DNA of 64,000 bases from Candidatus Eiseniibacteriota bacterium (GCA_903844735.1 CAIMUX010000130.1:1-64000), one strand, 5' to 3'; counted from the first letter of the stretch, positions 16,876 to 25,719 are shown. Made by a program: numbers and translations. Notes: generated by a model from the letters alone, not told the origin.

Positions 16876-17307
16876 GTGAACCTCAACACGGAGCATCTGG
16901 TCCGGTGCATCGAAACCCTCGATGGTTCCCTCGATCGACTGCATCGGGCTGAGACCGGAACACTTGACTACGAGATCTTCCGCAACGCCGTGATCAAGGG
17001 GTTCGAATTGACCCTGGAGACTACCGGTAAACTTCTGCGCCGGGCCCTCAAGGCCTACACCGGAAGACCACGGGAGATCGATCAGCTCACGTTCCGGGAG
17101 ATCCTGCGACACGCGGCCAAGCACGAGCTACTGAGCCCGGAGGCCGTTGAGCGCTGGTTCACCTACCGGGAGAACCGCAACACCACGGCCCACGACTATG
17201 GTGAAGCGTTTGCCGAGGAGACGCTCGTCCTGCTGCCGGAATTCCTTCTCGATGCCCGCGCCCTCGAGGCGGTTCTGAGGGCGAGGCTTGGTCATGCCGG
17301 GCCTTAA
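16876..17307 (+). CDS. HEPN-domain protein (HI0074 family) of a HEPN/MNT pair
   Basis: A 143-residue helical protein of the nucleotidyltransferase substrate-binding family. The HEPN signature R-x(4)-H is visible at RNTTAH, followed by DYGEAF. The segment ALKAYTGRPREIDQLTFREI is typical. I choose GTG 16876 because GGGAGGA lies five bases before it; the open frame extends to 16771 without similarity. In characterised HEPN/MNT systems the HEPN member is an RNase toxin and the MNT partner AMPylates and silences it. The 3' end overlaps the MNT start by 14 bases, so the two are co-translated. Confidence 0.9.
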   Translation: MNLNTEHLVRCIETLDGSLDRLHRAETGTLDYEIFRNAVIKGFELTLETTGKLLRRALKAYTGRPREIDQLTFREILRHAAKHELLSPEAVERWFTYRENRNTTAHDYGEAFAEETLVLLPEFLLDARALEAVLRARLGHAGP

Positions 17308-17671
17308 CCTCCCAGCCCCGTTCCTGGAGATCACGCGGCGCTTGCTCTCCATGCACGTACCCGGTGCCGAGGTGTGGGCCTATGGCAGCCGAGTGAGAGG
17401 CGACAACCACCCCGGGAGCGACCTGGATCTCGTCCTGCGCCATCCGCCGGACCATTCCGTTCCCCAGGCGAAGTTGGCCATCCTCCGGGATGCCTTTGTC
17501 GAGAGCGAGCTCCCGATCCTGGTCGATGTGATCGATTGGGCACGCATCCCGGAGAGTTTCCGCAAAGAGATCGAGCGGGAGCATGTCGTGGTTCAGCCTG
17601 GAAGACAGCCGGAGCCTGCCGGAGGTTCGACGAGCCAGCCCCGGATCCGTCACTCGGAAGGTGGCCGATAG
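17294..17671 (+). CDS. MNT nucleotidyltransferase (antitoxin of HEPN/MNT pair)
   Basis: A 125-residue minimal nucleotidyltransferase. The active-site motif AYGSRVRGDNHPGSDLDLVL has the GS...DxD arrangement, and LPILVDVIDWARI gives the third acidic residue. It would transfer AMP to the HEPN partner's HEPN motif. ATG 17294 lies inside the end of the HEPN gene. After the normal family end near HVVVQ, about 20 extra Pro/Gly/Ser residues follow, suggesting the original 3' end was replaced. Positions 17494-17600 are repeated at 21542-21648, where the family-like tail LVRRKEPSS is retained. Confidence 0.88.
   Translation: MPGLNLPAPFLEITRRLLSMHVPGAEVWAYGSRVRGDNHPGSDLDLVLRHPPDHSVPQAKLAILRDAFVESELPILVDVIDWARIPESFRKEIEREHVVVQPGRQPEPAGGSTSQPRIRHSEGGR
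17494..17600 (+). repeat. 107-bp direct repeat, copy 1 (within MNT gene)
   Basis: This part of the MNT coding sequence matches 21542-21648 with about six mismatches in 107 bases and the same orientation. The repeats enclose the sensor kinase and the DUF4143 ATPase, about 3.9 kb. Confidence 0.9.
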
Positions 17672-17673
17672 GT

Positions 17674-17733
17674 CTATCGCCCCCCGAGGTGGAGAACCCA
17701 GCCCCCGGCCATCCGCGGGCGATCATCGTCGGG
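17674..17733 (+). repeat. About 60-bp direct repeat before the sensor kinase
   Basis: Starting three bases after the MNT stop, this segment resembles 20010-20066, just after the kinase stop. The best-conserved part is CATCCGCGGGCGATCAT followed by a near-identical GTCGGG, 23 of 24 bases. The surrounding noncoding interval 17672-18031 shows nothing else I can name except the AGGG-type ribosome-binding site before the kinase. The repeats flank the kinase gene only. Confidence 0.65.
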
Positions 17734-18031
17734 CCTACCCACCCCACATGGCCGCGAGTGGCCGGCCCGCCGCGGCCGCGACCGCCTTTACGCTCACGGT
17801 TCCCGGGATCGACTCCGGATGCGGTGGGGTTCGCGTGTCCTGGGGATGACGATGAACTTCTCAAGAACAGCCCCGCCGCCGCCGAGGACAAGCAGGAGGG
17901 ATCCGGCTGCGCCTCGTGCCTCGCCCGTTCGGATCCCGGGTGGTTCTAACGTCCGGTCACGCCGCGAAACGTGTGCCCGGGGCGGGCTGCCGTCCCGACT
18001 CCGTCCGCTGCACTAGGTGGTGAGGGCATCG

Positions 18032-19981
18032 ATGCCAGAGAAGCGGTTGGGCCGACAGGGCATACTGTTCCGCCTGATGATCGCCTTCTCCGCCGTCGTC
18101 GTGGCCGCCGCCACAGCCTTCACCCTCCTGATGGTTCGCCAGCGGTCCCAGTATCACGTGGCCTACGCGGACGCCAAGCTGCTGACCGCGGCCGAGTTCA
18201 TGCGGCAACTCCTGGGGCCCGGATACCACGACCGGATCACGGACGGGACCTCGGTGCCGCCGGAGCAGTTCCACACCCTGGTAGAGAGGAATGACGATCT
18301 CTGCCGCAGCCTCGGTCTGCAGTACTTGTGGAGCGTGCTGCTCGTGGATGGCCGCCTGGTCTTCACCTCCGCCACTCACTCCGACCTGACGAACCCAGAC
18401 TCGCGGTGCGCGGCGTTCTTCGAGGAGCATCGCGACCCCCAGGCCTTCGCGGCAGCGATGCCGCCGGCATCCGCCCCCTCGTTCTCCACCTTCCGCAACC
18501 AGTGGGGCGAGGGCAGGATGGTCCTAGTACCCGGGCAGGATGCGCAAGGGCGCACCTACATCCTCGGTGCCAGCCTGCAACTGGCCGAACTCAGCGCCAC
18601 GCGGCGCCGGACCGTCCTGGCCGCCGCCGCCGTCGGTCTCGGGATTATCGGCGGGGCTCTTCTGCTGGCGCTGGCGATGGCCCGCTCATTCACGGCTCCC
18701 ATCGCCCGGCTCACCCGGATCGCCGATCGGATGGCAACCGGAGACCTCGAGGTCGTCCTGCCGTCCGCCGGCGCCAGGGAGCTCCGCTCGCTCTCCGGTT
18801 CGCTGGACCGGATGCGGCAGGACCTGCGAGGGCAGATCGCGGCCTTGCGCGAAAGCGAGGGAAAACTCAGTGCGCTGTTCTCTTCGATGACCGAAATGGT
18901 GGCCCTGCACGAACTGATCCTCGACGAACGCGGGCAGCCGGTGAACTACCGGATCACCGACTGCAATCGGGCGTTTACCGAGATCACGGGGATCCGGCGG
19001 GAGGCCGCGGTCGGCCGGCTCGCGACGGAAGTCTACGGGACGGACAAGCCACCCTACCTGGAGGAATTCAGCCGGGTGGCCGTGACGGGAGAACCGTATC
19101 TCTTGGAAACGTACTTCCCCTCGTTGGAGAAGCACCTCTCCATCTCCGTGGTGTCTCCCGGGACGAACAGGTTCGCCACGGTCACCACCGATGTCACAGC
19201 AGTCAAGCGGGCGGAGCAACTCCTCTGCGCCCAAAACCGGGAGCTGGAGCAGATCCTCTACGGCGCGTCGCACGACCTGCGGTCGCCCCTGGTCAACGTC
19301 GATGGCTACGGCCGGGAGCTGGAGCGTTCGCTGGGCGTGGTCGCCGATGCGCTCGAATCCTGCCCCGCTTCGCCGGAAACGGTCGCAGCCGCGGTACAAG
19401 CCGCACTGCCGGAGATGACCGACGCCCTGCGGTTCATCCGCAGCAGCACCAAGCAGATGGGATCGCTGATCAACGGCCTGCTCCGGCTCTCGCGAACCGG
19501 CCGGGCGCCGTTCGAGATCTGCCCGCTGGACATGAATCAGTTGGCTGCGGGGGTCGTGGCGTCGTTCGACTTCCAAGCCCGGAAAGCCGGTGCCGAGACT
19601 CGCCTCGGTGACCTCCCACCCTGCAAGGGGGATGAGGTCCAGGTGAGCCAGGTCCTCGCGAACTTAGTTAGCAACGCGCTGAAGTTCCTCGATCCGCGAC
19701 GGCCGGGAGTGATCACCGTGAGCGGCGTCCAGGAAAACGGCCTCTCGGTCTACTGCGTGGAAGACAACGGCATCGGCGTGGCTCCGGAACACCAGGAAAA
19801 GATCTTCGAGCTCTTCTACCGACTGGAGCCGTCGAGGTGCGAAGGGGAAGGCCTGGGGCTGACCATGGTCCGGCAGGTCCTCGATCGGATGAACGGCGAG
19901 ATCAAGGTCTACTCGAAGGCCGGCGAGGGCAGCCGGTTCGAGGTCACCCTGCCGGCCGCGCAGGTGAGGCGCGCGGCCTGA
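18032..19981 (+). CDS. Membrane sensor histidine kinase (HAMP-PAS-HisKA-HATPase)
   Basis: A 649-residue kinase. It has a first membrane segment near residues 10-32, then a periplasmic sensing region of about 160 residues. A second membrane segment follows (AAAAVGLGIIGGALLLALAM), then HAMP (SFTAPIARLTRIADRMATGD) and a PAS-like domain. The H-box is GASHDLRSPLVNVDGYG with the phospho-accepting His. The ATP-binding domain has N-box NLVSNALKFL, G1 EDNGIGVAP and G2 GEGLGLTMVRQVL. ATG 18032 has GGTGAGGG five bases upstream. No response regulator is adjacent. The insert after the H-box (about 35 residues) is longer than usual, resembling phytochrome-type kinases. It is flanked by short direct repeats. 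Confidence 0.9.
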   Translation: MPEKRLGRQGILFRLMIAFSAVVVAAATAFTLLMVRQRSQYHVAYADAKLLTAAEFMRQLLGPGYHDRITDGTSVPPEQFHTLVERNDDLCRSLGLQYLWSVLLVDGRLVFTSATHSDLTNPDSRCAAFFEEHRDPQAFAAAMPPASAPSFSTFRNQWGEGRMVLVPGQDAQGRTYILGASLQLAELSATRRRTVLAAAAVGLGIIGGALLLALAMARSFTAPIARLTRIADRMATGDLEVVLPSAGARELRSLSGSLDRMRQDLRGQIAALRESEGKLSALFSSMTEMVALHELILDERGQPVNYRITDCNRAFTEITGIRREAAVGRLATEVYGTDKPPYLEEFSRVAVTGEPYLLETYFPSLEKHLSISVVSPGTNRFATVTTDVTAVKRAEQLLCAQNRELEQILYGASHDLRSPLVNVDGYGRELERSLGVVADALESCPASPETVAAAVQAALPEMTDALRFIRSSTKQMGSLINGLLRLSRTGRAPFEICPLDMNQLAAGVVASFDFQARKAGAETRLGDLPPCKGDEVQVSQVLANLVSNALKFLDPRRPGVITVSGVQENGLSVYCVEDNGIGVAPEHQEKIFELFYRLEPSRCEGEGLGLTMVRQVLDRMNGEIKVYSKAGEGSRFEVTLPAAQVRRAA

Positions 19982-20009
19982 CGGGACGTCCACGGGCCGG
20001 TAAGAAAGC

Positions 20010-20066
20010 CTATCGTCTTCCGAGGGTGAAGTACCCACCGAGCATCCGCGGGCGATCATGGTCGGG
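20010..20066 (+). repeat. About 60-bp direct repeat after the sensor kinase
   Basis: Partner of 17674-17733, same orientation, with the conserved core near 20043-20066. It lies 29 bases beyond the kinase stop. Confidence 0.65.
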
Positions 20067-20119
20067 CGGCGGCGGGGCATCCAGCCCTCCGTCATCGAAT
20101 GGCGCGATGACCGGCACAT

Positions 20120-20164
20120 CAGCACAATATACGCCCGAATGATGGGCTTAAAATCCACAATCAC
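20120..20164 (+). repeat. 45-bp dispersed motif, copy 1
   Basis: Matches 42866-42910 at 39 of 45 bases without gaps; the central CGAATGATGGGCTT is identical. It lies 47 bases before a DUF4143 ATPase start. Read leftward it would encode VIVDFKPIIRAYIVL, against VVVDSKPIIRTDIVL in the other copy, but no gene extends from either. Confidence 0.75.
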
Positions 20165-20211
20165 GGCGCATCCTCTTGACAATCTCCGAGAGTTCCGGCC
20201 AGAATGCCACC

Positions 20212-21537
20212 ATGAAGCGGGATATCTACACCGAGTTACTGCGTTGGAAGGCCTCTTCCCATCGTAAGCCCTTGGTGCTCAGAGGGGCTCGCCAGACCGG
20301 TAAGACGTTCATTTTAAAGGAGTTTGGCGATGCGGAGTACGAGTCCGTGCACTACTTCAACTTCGAGAGGCAGGCCGAGCTCGACGGCTTCTTCACCCGC
20401 GACCTGAACCCACAGCGCATCCTGCGGGATCTGTCGCTGTACCAGAAGCGGGAGATCAGACCGGAAAAAGACCTGGTGATCTTCGATGAGATTCAGGCAT
20501 CGAACCACGCGTTGACCTCCATGAAGTACTTCCAGGAGGAGGCCGGCTCCATCCACCTCGCCGCTGCAGGGTCCCTGCTGGGCGTCCGGATGTCCTCTCC
20601 CGGGTCTTTCCCTGTGGGAAAGGTGGACTTCCTGGATCTCCACCCGATGACGGTGCCTGAGTTCCTCGACGCCGTCGGAGAATCGCGGTATAGGCAGCTA
20701 CTGGAAGAGAAGACGACTCTTACCCCCCTTCCCGAGGCGTTCCACAACGATCTGCTCGATCTGCTGAGGAGATACTACTTCGTCGGGGGCATGCCGGAAG
20801 CTGTACAAGTCTACTGCGACAGCGGCGATTTGGGAGGAGTGCGCCAGGTACAGCGCAACATCCTCGACGCCTACACACTCGATTTCGCGAAACACGCCCC
20901 AGCCTACGACATTCCCAGGCTATCGCAGATCTGGCAATCCATCCCCAGCCACTTGGCGCGCGAAAACAAGAAGTTCATCTTTTCCGCGGTACACCCGAGC
21001 GCCCGCGCGCGGAACTACGAGGACGCCCTTTCCTGGCTGGAGAACGCCGGACTCGTCCACCGCGCCTACTGCGTGGAGATCCCGCGACATCCGCTCAAGG
21101 CTTGCGTGGATCAGGGAAGCTTCAAGGTCTATGCGCTCGATGTGGGTCTGCTGGGAGCTCTGGCCGAGACCCCCATCGGCATTATGATACCGGGCGATCC
21201 ACTCTTCTGTGGGTATCAGGGCGCCTTTGTGGAGAGTTTTGTCGCGCAGCAGATTCGTGCGACGCTCGGCCTGCCGCTCTACTACTGGCGCAGCGCCGGG
21301 AAGAAGGCCGAGCTGGACTTCTTGCTTCAGACGGGCACAGACATCCTCCCGCTGGAAGTCAAGGCGGGGGTAAATCCCAAGAGCAAGAGCCTGCGATCGT
21401 ATGATGAGCAGTTCTCGCCGCCCCTGTTGGTGCGGACCACCCTGCTCAACTTGCGGCACGACGGACGCATTCTGAACGTGCCGCTCTATGCAGCGTTCCG
21501 GCTGCCTGAATTCGCGGCCCGCGCGATTTCGAGGTAG
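20212..21537 (+). CDS. AAA_14/DUF4143 family ATPase
   Basis: A 441-residue ATPase of the same broad family as the gene at 745 but a distinct subgroup. It has Walker A RGARQTGKTFIL near residues 25-36, Walker B DLVIFDEIQAS, and AAAGSLLGV. The DUF4143 C-terminus contains the PD-(D/E)xK-like YYWRSAGKKAELDFLLQ...PLEVKAG. ATG 20212 begins the family motif MKRDIYTELLRWK. An in-frame ATG-like start at 20176 exists but adds unrelated residues. It stands alone between the sensor kinase and the MNT-tail remnant, inside the 107-bp direct repeats. Function unknown. Confidence 0.87.
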   Translation: MKRDIYTELLRWKASSHRKPLVLRGARQTGKTFILKEFGDAEYESVHYFNFERQAELDGFFTRDLNPQRILRDLSLYQKREIRPEKDLVIFDEIQASNHALTSMKYFQEEAGSIHLAAAGSLLGVRMSSPGSFPVGKVDFLDLHPMTVPEFLDAVGESRYRQLLEEKTTLTPLPEAFHNDLLDLLRRYYFVGGMPEAVQVYCDSGDLGGVRQVQRNILDAYTLDFAKHAPAYDIPRLSQIWQSIPSHLARENKKFIFSAVHPSARARNYEDALSWLENAGLVHRAYCVEIPRHPLKACVDQGSFKVYALDVGLLGALAETPIGIMIPGDPLFCGYQGAFVESFVAQQIRATLGLPLYYWRSAGKKAELDFLLQTGTDILPLEVKAGVNPKSKSLRSYDEQFSPPLLVRTTLLNLRHDGRILNVPLYAAFRLPEFAARAISR

Positions 21538-21541
21538 GCTG

Positions 21542-21648
21542 CTTTGTCGAGAGCGGGCTCCCGATCCTGGTCGATCTGATCGATTGGGCACGCATCCCGG
21601 GGAGTTTCCGCAAAGAGATCGAGCGGGCGCACGTCGTGGTTCAGCTTG
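21542..21648 (+). pseudogene. MNT nucleotidyltransferase tail, second copy
   Basis: About 94 percent identical to 17494-17600. The frame gives FVESGLPILVDLIDWARIPG and ends HVVVQLVRRKEPSS, a normal family tail, with its stop overlapping the ATG of the efflux adaptor. The catalytic N-terminal half is absent. This copy looks more ancestral at its 3' end than copy 1, whose tail is replaced. The pair suggests that one HEPN/MNT locus was split by insertion, or duplicated and partly deleted. Confidence 0.85.
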
Positions 21649-21670
21649 TACGCAGGAAGGAACCCAGCTC

Positions 21671-22771
21671 ATGAAGAAGATCTTCACCATCATCGCCGCC
21701 GTTCTGGCATTATCGCTCTTCGTCGGAACCGGGTATTTCCTGTGGGCCAAGTCCCGGAAGCCGAAGACCCGGTTCCAGACCGAAGCGCCGAAGGTGGCCA
21801 CCATCATCAAGAAGGCGGTGGCCACCGGGTCGGTGGTGCCACGGCGCGAGGTGGAGATCAAGTCCCGCGTCTCCGGCATCATCGAGGAGATCGGGGTCGA
21901 GCCGGGGCACAACGTTCGCGAGGGCGACCTGATCGCGCGCATTCGCCTGGTCCCCGACATGGTGGAGTTGAACAACGCCCGCAATCGTTTGACTCGGGCC
22001 GAGATCAACCACCAGAGTGCGCAACGGGACTATGACCGCAACCAGGTACTGCGCACGGACGGACTGGTCTCCGAATCCGTCGCCCAGCAGTTCGAATCGA
22101 CCTTGGCCAACGCGAAGGCGGAACTGGACGCGGCGAGGGACAACCTCGACCTCATCCAGAAGGGCGTGTCGAGGGAGGCCGGAGCCACCTCGAACACGCT
22201 CGTCCGCTCCACCATCGCGGGCATGATCCTCGAAGTGCCGGTCGAGGTCGGCAACTCCGTGATCGAATCCAACACGTTCAACGCCGGCTCAACCCTGGCC
22301 ACCGTCGCCGACATGGACGACATGATCTTCCGCGGAAGAGTGGACGAGTCGGAGGTCGGCAAGCTGAAGCCCGGGATGACCCTGCTGCTCACGATCGGTG
22401 CGATCGAAGAACACCGGATCGAGGCCTCGCTCGAGTACATCGCGCCGAAGGGGGCCGAGCAGGACGGCGCCATCCAGTTCCAGATTCGGGCCGCGTTGAA
22501 GCCCCAATCCGGCGTCCTGATCCGGGCGAACTACAGCGCCAACGCGGACATCGTGCTGGATCGCCGGGATAGCGTGCTGGCAATCAACGAAAGCCTGCTG
22601 CAGTTCGAAGGCGACAAGAGGTTCGTTGAGGTTGAGGTCGCGCCCCAGAAGTTCGAGCGCAGGGAGATCCAGACCGGGCTTTCTGACGGGATTCAGATCG
22701 AAGTGTTGTCCGGCCTGACGGCGACGGACAAGGTGAAGAGCGAGGCGGTGGGGAAGAAGGTGAGCGACTGA
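21671..22771 (+). CDS. Periplasmic adaptor subunit of an efflux system (HlyD/RND-MFP family)
   Basis: A 366-residue adaptor. It has an N-terminal membrane anchor (KKIFTIIAAVLALSLFVGTG), a barrel-sandwich half-motif (RREVEIKSRVSGIIEEIGV with GHNVREGDLIARI), a long alpha-hairpin of about 80 residues, the second half-motif (VRSTIAGMILEVPVEVG), and a beta-barrel with membrane-proximal domain. ATG 21671 has AGGAAGGA upstream, and its ATG overlaps the stop of the MNT remnant. Adaptors of this kind link an inner-membrane ABC or RND pump to an outer-membrane channel, but neither partner gene follows; the next gene points the other way. It may serve a pump encoded elsewhere. Confidence 0.87.
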   Translation: MKKIFTIIAAVLALSLFVGTGYFLWAKSRKPKTRFQTEAPKVATIIKKAVATGSVVPRREVEIKSRVSGIIEEIGVEPGHNVREGDLIARIRLVPDMVELNNARNRLTRAEINHQSAQRDYDRNQVLRTDGLVSESVAQQFESTLANAKAELDAARDNLDLIQKGVSREAGATSNTLVRSTIAGMILEVPVEVGNSVIESNTFNAGSTLATVADMDDMIFRGRVDESEVGKLKPGMTLLLTIGAIEEHRIEASLEYIAPKGAEQDGAIQFQIRAALKPQSGVLIRANYSANADIVLDRRDSVLAINESLLQFEGDKRFVEVEVAPQKFERREIQTGLSDGIQIEVLSGLTATDKVKSEAVGKKVSD

Positions 22772-22835
22772 TCTCGAAGCGTGGAGAATTCAAGTCGTCA
22801 TTTCCGCATACGCCGTCCCGGATTTCCCGAGCTTA

Positions 22836-23765
22836 TCAGGCAGCCTTTCGCGATCCGCCGTCCGCGTCCCCCGGCGGCAGCCACTTGTCCAGCGCTTCCG
22901 CCAGCGCCTGCGGCGTCACCGGCTTGGACAGATAGTCGTCCATGCCGGCCTCCATGCAACGCTCTCGGTCGCCCTTCATCGCGTGGGCGGTCATCGCTAT
23001 GATGGGAATCCGGCGGTTCTGGACTGCGGATCGGGAATCGCGGATGTGGCGGGTGGCCTCCAGTCCATCCATCTCGGGCATCTGCACATCCATCAGCGCC
23101 AGGCCGTAGGGCAAGGCTTCGAGGGCCTTGATGGCTTCCGCGCCGTTGGCCACCGCGTCCGCCTCCAGGCCCAGTGTCTTTAGGATGCCCCGGGCCACCA
23201 TCTGGTTGGTGATGTTGTCCTCGGCCAGCAGGATGCGCGCCGTGCGGCCGGCGAGCATCTTCAGCCTCTCGTGGGCTGCTTCGTGTGTGGCGATCGGCTG
23301 CTGTGTCCACTCCGCCCGATTCCACGTCGTCAGCACCAAGGAGAGAGCTGCCTTCAGTTCCAGGTGGCGGATCGGCTTGGTCGCGTACGCCACGGAACCG
23401 ATCGCCTTGAAGCGCCGAGCGCCGCCCTGGGCACCCAGTCGCACCGTGAACCAGAACTCCGAGCCATTGCCCTCTTCGCTCTTCACGCCGATTTCACCGC
23501 CCATCAGTCCGACAAGTTCTCTCGATATGGCCAGGCCCAGCCCTGTGCCGCCGTAGTGTCGTGTGGTCGAGGCATCCACGCCCGCTTTGATGTAGAGGGA
23601 GGCGAGCACGGTGCACAACAGCCTGGCCCCCAGCAAGCCCAAGGCCCCCCACAGATGGCGCGGCGCCGCGCCCCGGCGTAGATCGGTCAGGCGCGCGCGA
23701 AGGGACAAGGCTCCCGTGTGCAAACGTGCGGGAATCGCGTCGGTGTCAGGCTTGGCCTGGATCAT
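22836..23765 (-). pseudogene. Hybrid histidine kinase, C-terminal remnant with receiver domain
   Basis: From about 23582 leftward the frame shows the end of a kinase ATPase domain (RHYGGTGLGLAISRELVGL, then GSEFWFTVRL). A degenerate receiver follows (AYATKPIRHLELKAALS), and then a complete receiver domain: acidic pair LAEDN, phosphorylated Asp in ALMDVQMPEMDG, MTAHAM, and the Lys in YLSKPV. The front of the kinase, including N-box and H-box, is missing; the first 61 residues are unrelated. A BarA-like hybrid kinase is the likely ancestor. The receiver could still fold, so a short working protein is possible but I favour a pseudogene. Confidence 0.7.
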
Positions 23766-23819
23766 GTCTCACATCCCCAGTCCCCAAGTACGTGCGCAGG
23801 AAGGCGGCTCCAGGGTCAT

Positions 23820-23872
23820 TCACCTGGCAAACGGCAATCCGACCGTCAGGATGAACCGGGAGCCGCGCGGCC
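23820..23872 (-). pseudogene. Histidine kinase C-terminal scrap
   Basis: A leftward frame ends with GSRFILTVGLPFAR and a stop, the usual last strand of a GHKL kinase domain. Nothing upstream in frame continues the family. It lies just behind the hybrid-kinase remnant and is not part of it. Confidence 0.4.
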
Positions 23873-24202
23873 CGTGTTCAGTCTTTCGGCGGTTCGGGTC
23901 CTCCGGTCCGCCATTAGCTTGCTCGGCTCCCCGGGCAAAGCGTGCCGGCGGGCGCAGCGTTTCCGATCGGTGCGCAGCGACTTCATCTCGCATTCGTCGC
24001 TCAGGAGCCCTGGGCGACTGGAATGGACGTCTGCCGGGCGGGTCCGGTTTCTGATCTCGGCGCTGAATCGGTTGGCTCGCAACGAGTTAGGCGGCATGGA
24101 CCGATCCTGTCTGCCCGGGCGGCCGATCCGGCAAACCGTGCCCGGTCCAGTGCCGAACCTCGAAATATCCGACCCGCCACGCACCACGCCCCAAGGAATC
24201 GC
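23873..24202. other. No gene seen
   Basis: About 330 bases with no supported gene. Overlapping open frames on both strands lack similarity and ribosome-binding sites. A run of nine C residues lies at its right edge. Confidence 0.45.
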
Positions 24203-24233
24203 TTGATCCCCCCCCCGGCCGATCCGATAGACT
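24203..24233 (+). promoter_or_regulatory. Possible promoter of tRNA-Trp
   Basis: TTGATC and TAGACT are separated by 19 bases that include a C-run. The -10-like box ends 24 bases before the tRNA 5' end. Spacing is long, so support is weak. Confidence 0.35.
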
Positions 24234-24257
24234 AGGCATGGTCCCTCGGGGCCGAGT

Positions 24258-24330
<73 letters not shown>

Positions 24331-24362
24331 ATTTCGTGTCGTGGTCCAGTAGCTAGGCACCC

Positions 24363-24389
24363 AGACGGGCCCCATCGCGGGGTCCGTCT
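24363..24389 (+). terminator. Rho-independent terminator after tRNA-Trp
   Basis: An 11-base-pair stem (AGACGGGCCCC / GGGGTCCGTCT, one G-U) with a five-base loop, followed by TCTTTC. It lies 32 bases after the tRNA. Confidence 0.75.
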
Positions 24390-24495
24390 TCTTTCACGGG
24401 GCAAGCGCAACCAAGCAGACGCGATCGAATCCCGCGGTCCGCCTCGGGGCCAACTGCTTGCGTCGCTCGCCATCGACGGCTAGGATGCTCGGGCA

Positions 24496-25719
24496 ATGCC
24501 TTCCACCCCGATCAAACTCCCCCGCATAGCGGCCATGATCCTGGCCGGCGGCCGGGTGGGCGAGCTTTCCGTGCTCACCCTGCGGCGGCCCAAGTCGGCC
24601 TTACCCTTCGGCGGCCACTTCCGGGTCATCGACTTCGCCTTGAGCAATCTCATGCGCGCGGGCATCAACAATGTCGGCATCCTCTCGCAGTACCGGCCCG
24701 GCTCGCTCATCGATCACGTCGGGATCGGCGAGGGGTGGGACTTCATCGGGCTCGACCGCGGAGCCAAGATCCTGCCGCCGTTTCGCGGCGCCGAGGCGTC
24801 CGACTGGTACAAGGGGAATGCCGACGCGGTCTACCAGAACCTGAACTACATCCGCGACCAGCGCGCCGAGGTGGTGCTCATCCTCTCGGGCGACCACATC
24901 TACCGGATGGACTATCGGGAGCTGGTCCGCACCCACCTCGAGCGCGGGGCCGACATGACCATCGCCGTGAAACGCATGGGACACCATGAGCGTTTCGGCT
25001 ATGCCACCCTCGACAGCTCGGGACGGGTGCTCGCGTACGAGGAGAAACCGACGCTTCCGCGCTCCGATCTGGCGAGCCTCACGATCTACGCGATCAACAC
25101 CGGCCCTTTGGTGCAGGTGCTGGAGGGCCTGGCTGGAAACCCGCAGGTGGAGTTCGGCCAGGATGTCATTCCGCGGATGCTGGCCGGCTATCGCGTCCAG
25201 GGGTTCGTCTTCGACGGCTACTGGGCCTACACGCGTACGGTGAACGCCTACTACCAGGCGCACCAAGATCTGTTGGCCCGCCGCATCGACTTAGACGAAT
25301 GGGGCGTTCGCACCAATCTGCAGGAAGGCGGCGTGGCCGAACAACCCCCGGCGCGGGTCACCGGCTCTTCGGAGGTGCGCAATTCGTTCCTGAGCGCCGG
25401 CTGCGAAATCGAGGGGACCGTGACCGGCAGCGTTCTCTCTCCCGGCGTGCGGGTGGAGAAGGGGGCAAGCGTCATCAACTCGCTGCTTTTCCACCGTTGC
25501 GTCGTTCAGAAGGGCGCGTCGGTGTGCCTCACGATCGCCGACAAAGGGGTCTCCATCGGAACCAACGCTCGCGTCGGCCCCTCACCCGGGGAAGCGGCCG
25601 ATCCCGTCGCGGCACTGGCCCGCTTCCCCATCACGCTCCTCGGCAAGGAGTGCCGGGTGGCGCCGGGGGCGCACGTCGAGCCCGGCAGCGAAATTCACCC
25701 GGAAGCGATCCGGACCTGA
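24496..25719 (+). CDS. GlgC-type sugar nucleotidyltransferase, atypical P-loop (first paralogue)
   Basis: A 407-residue member of the glucose-1-phosphate adenylyltransferase family, with an N-terminal nucleotidyltransferase domain and a C-terminal left-handed beta-helix. Conserved parts are PKSALPFGGHFRVIDFALSN, SGDHIYRMDY with the metal-binding Asp, and YEEKPTLP with the sugar-phosphate Lys. The nucleotide-binding loop reads AGGRVGELSVLT instead of the usual GGxGTRL...LT, losing the Thr-Arg pair. This resembles non-catalytic or regulatory paralogues such as GlgD. It lies 25 bases before a canonical glgC and is co-transcribed with it. Role: likely ADP-glucose synthesis or its regulation for glycogen. 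Confidence 0.85.
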   Translation: MPSTPIKLPRIAAMILAGGRVGELSVLTLRRPKSALPFGGHFRVIDFALSNLMRAGINNVGILSQYRPGSLIDHVGIGEGWDFIGLDRGAKILPPFRGAEASDWYKGNADAVYQNLNYIRDQRAEVVLILSGDHIYRMDYRELVRTHLERGADMTIAVKRMGHHERFGYATLDSSGRVLAYEEKPTLPRSDLASLTIYAINTGPLVQVLEGLAGNPQVEFGQDVIPRMLAGYRVQGFVFDGYWAYTRTVNAYYQAHQDLLARRIDLDEWGVRTNLQEGGVAEQPPARVTGSSEVRNSFLSAGCEIEGTVTGSVLSPGVRVEKGASVINSLLFHRCVVQKGASVCLTIADKGVSIGTNARVGPSPGEAADPVAALARFPITLLGKECRVAPGAHVEPGSEIHPEAIRT

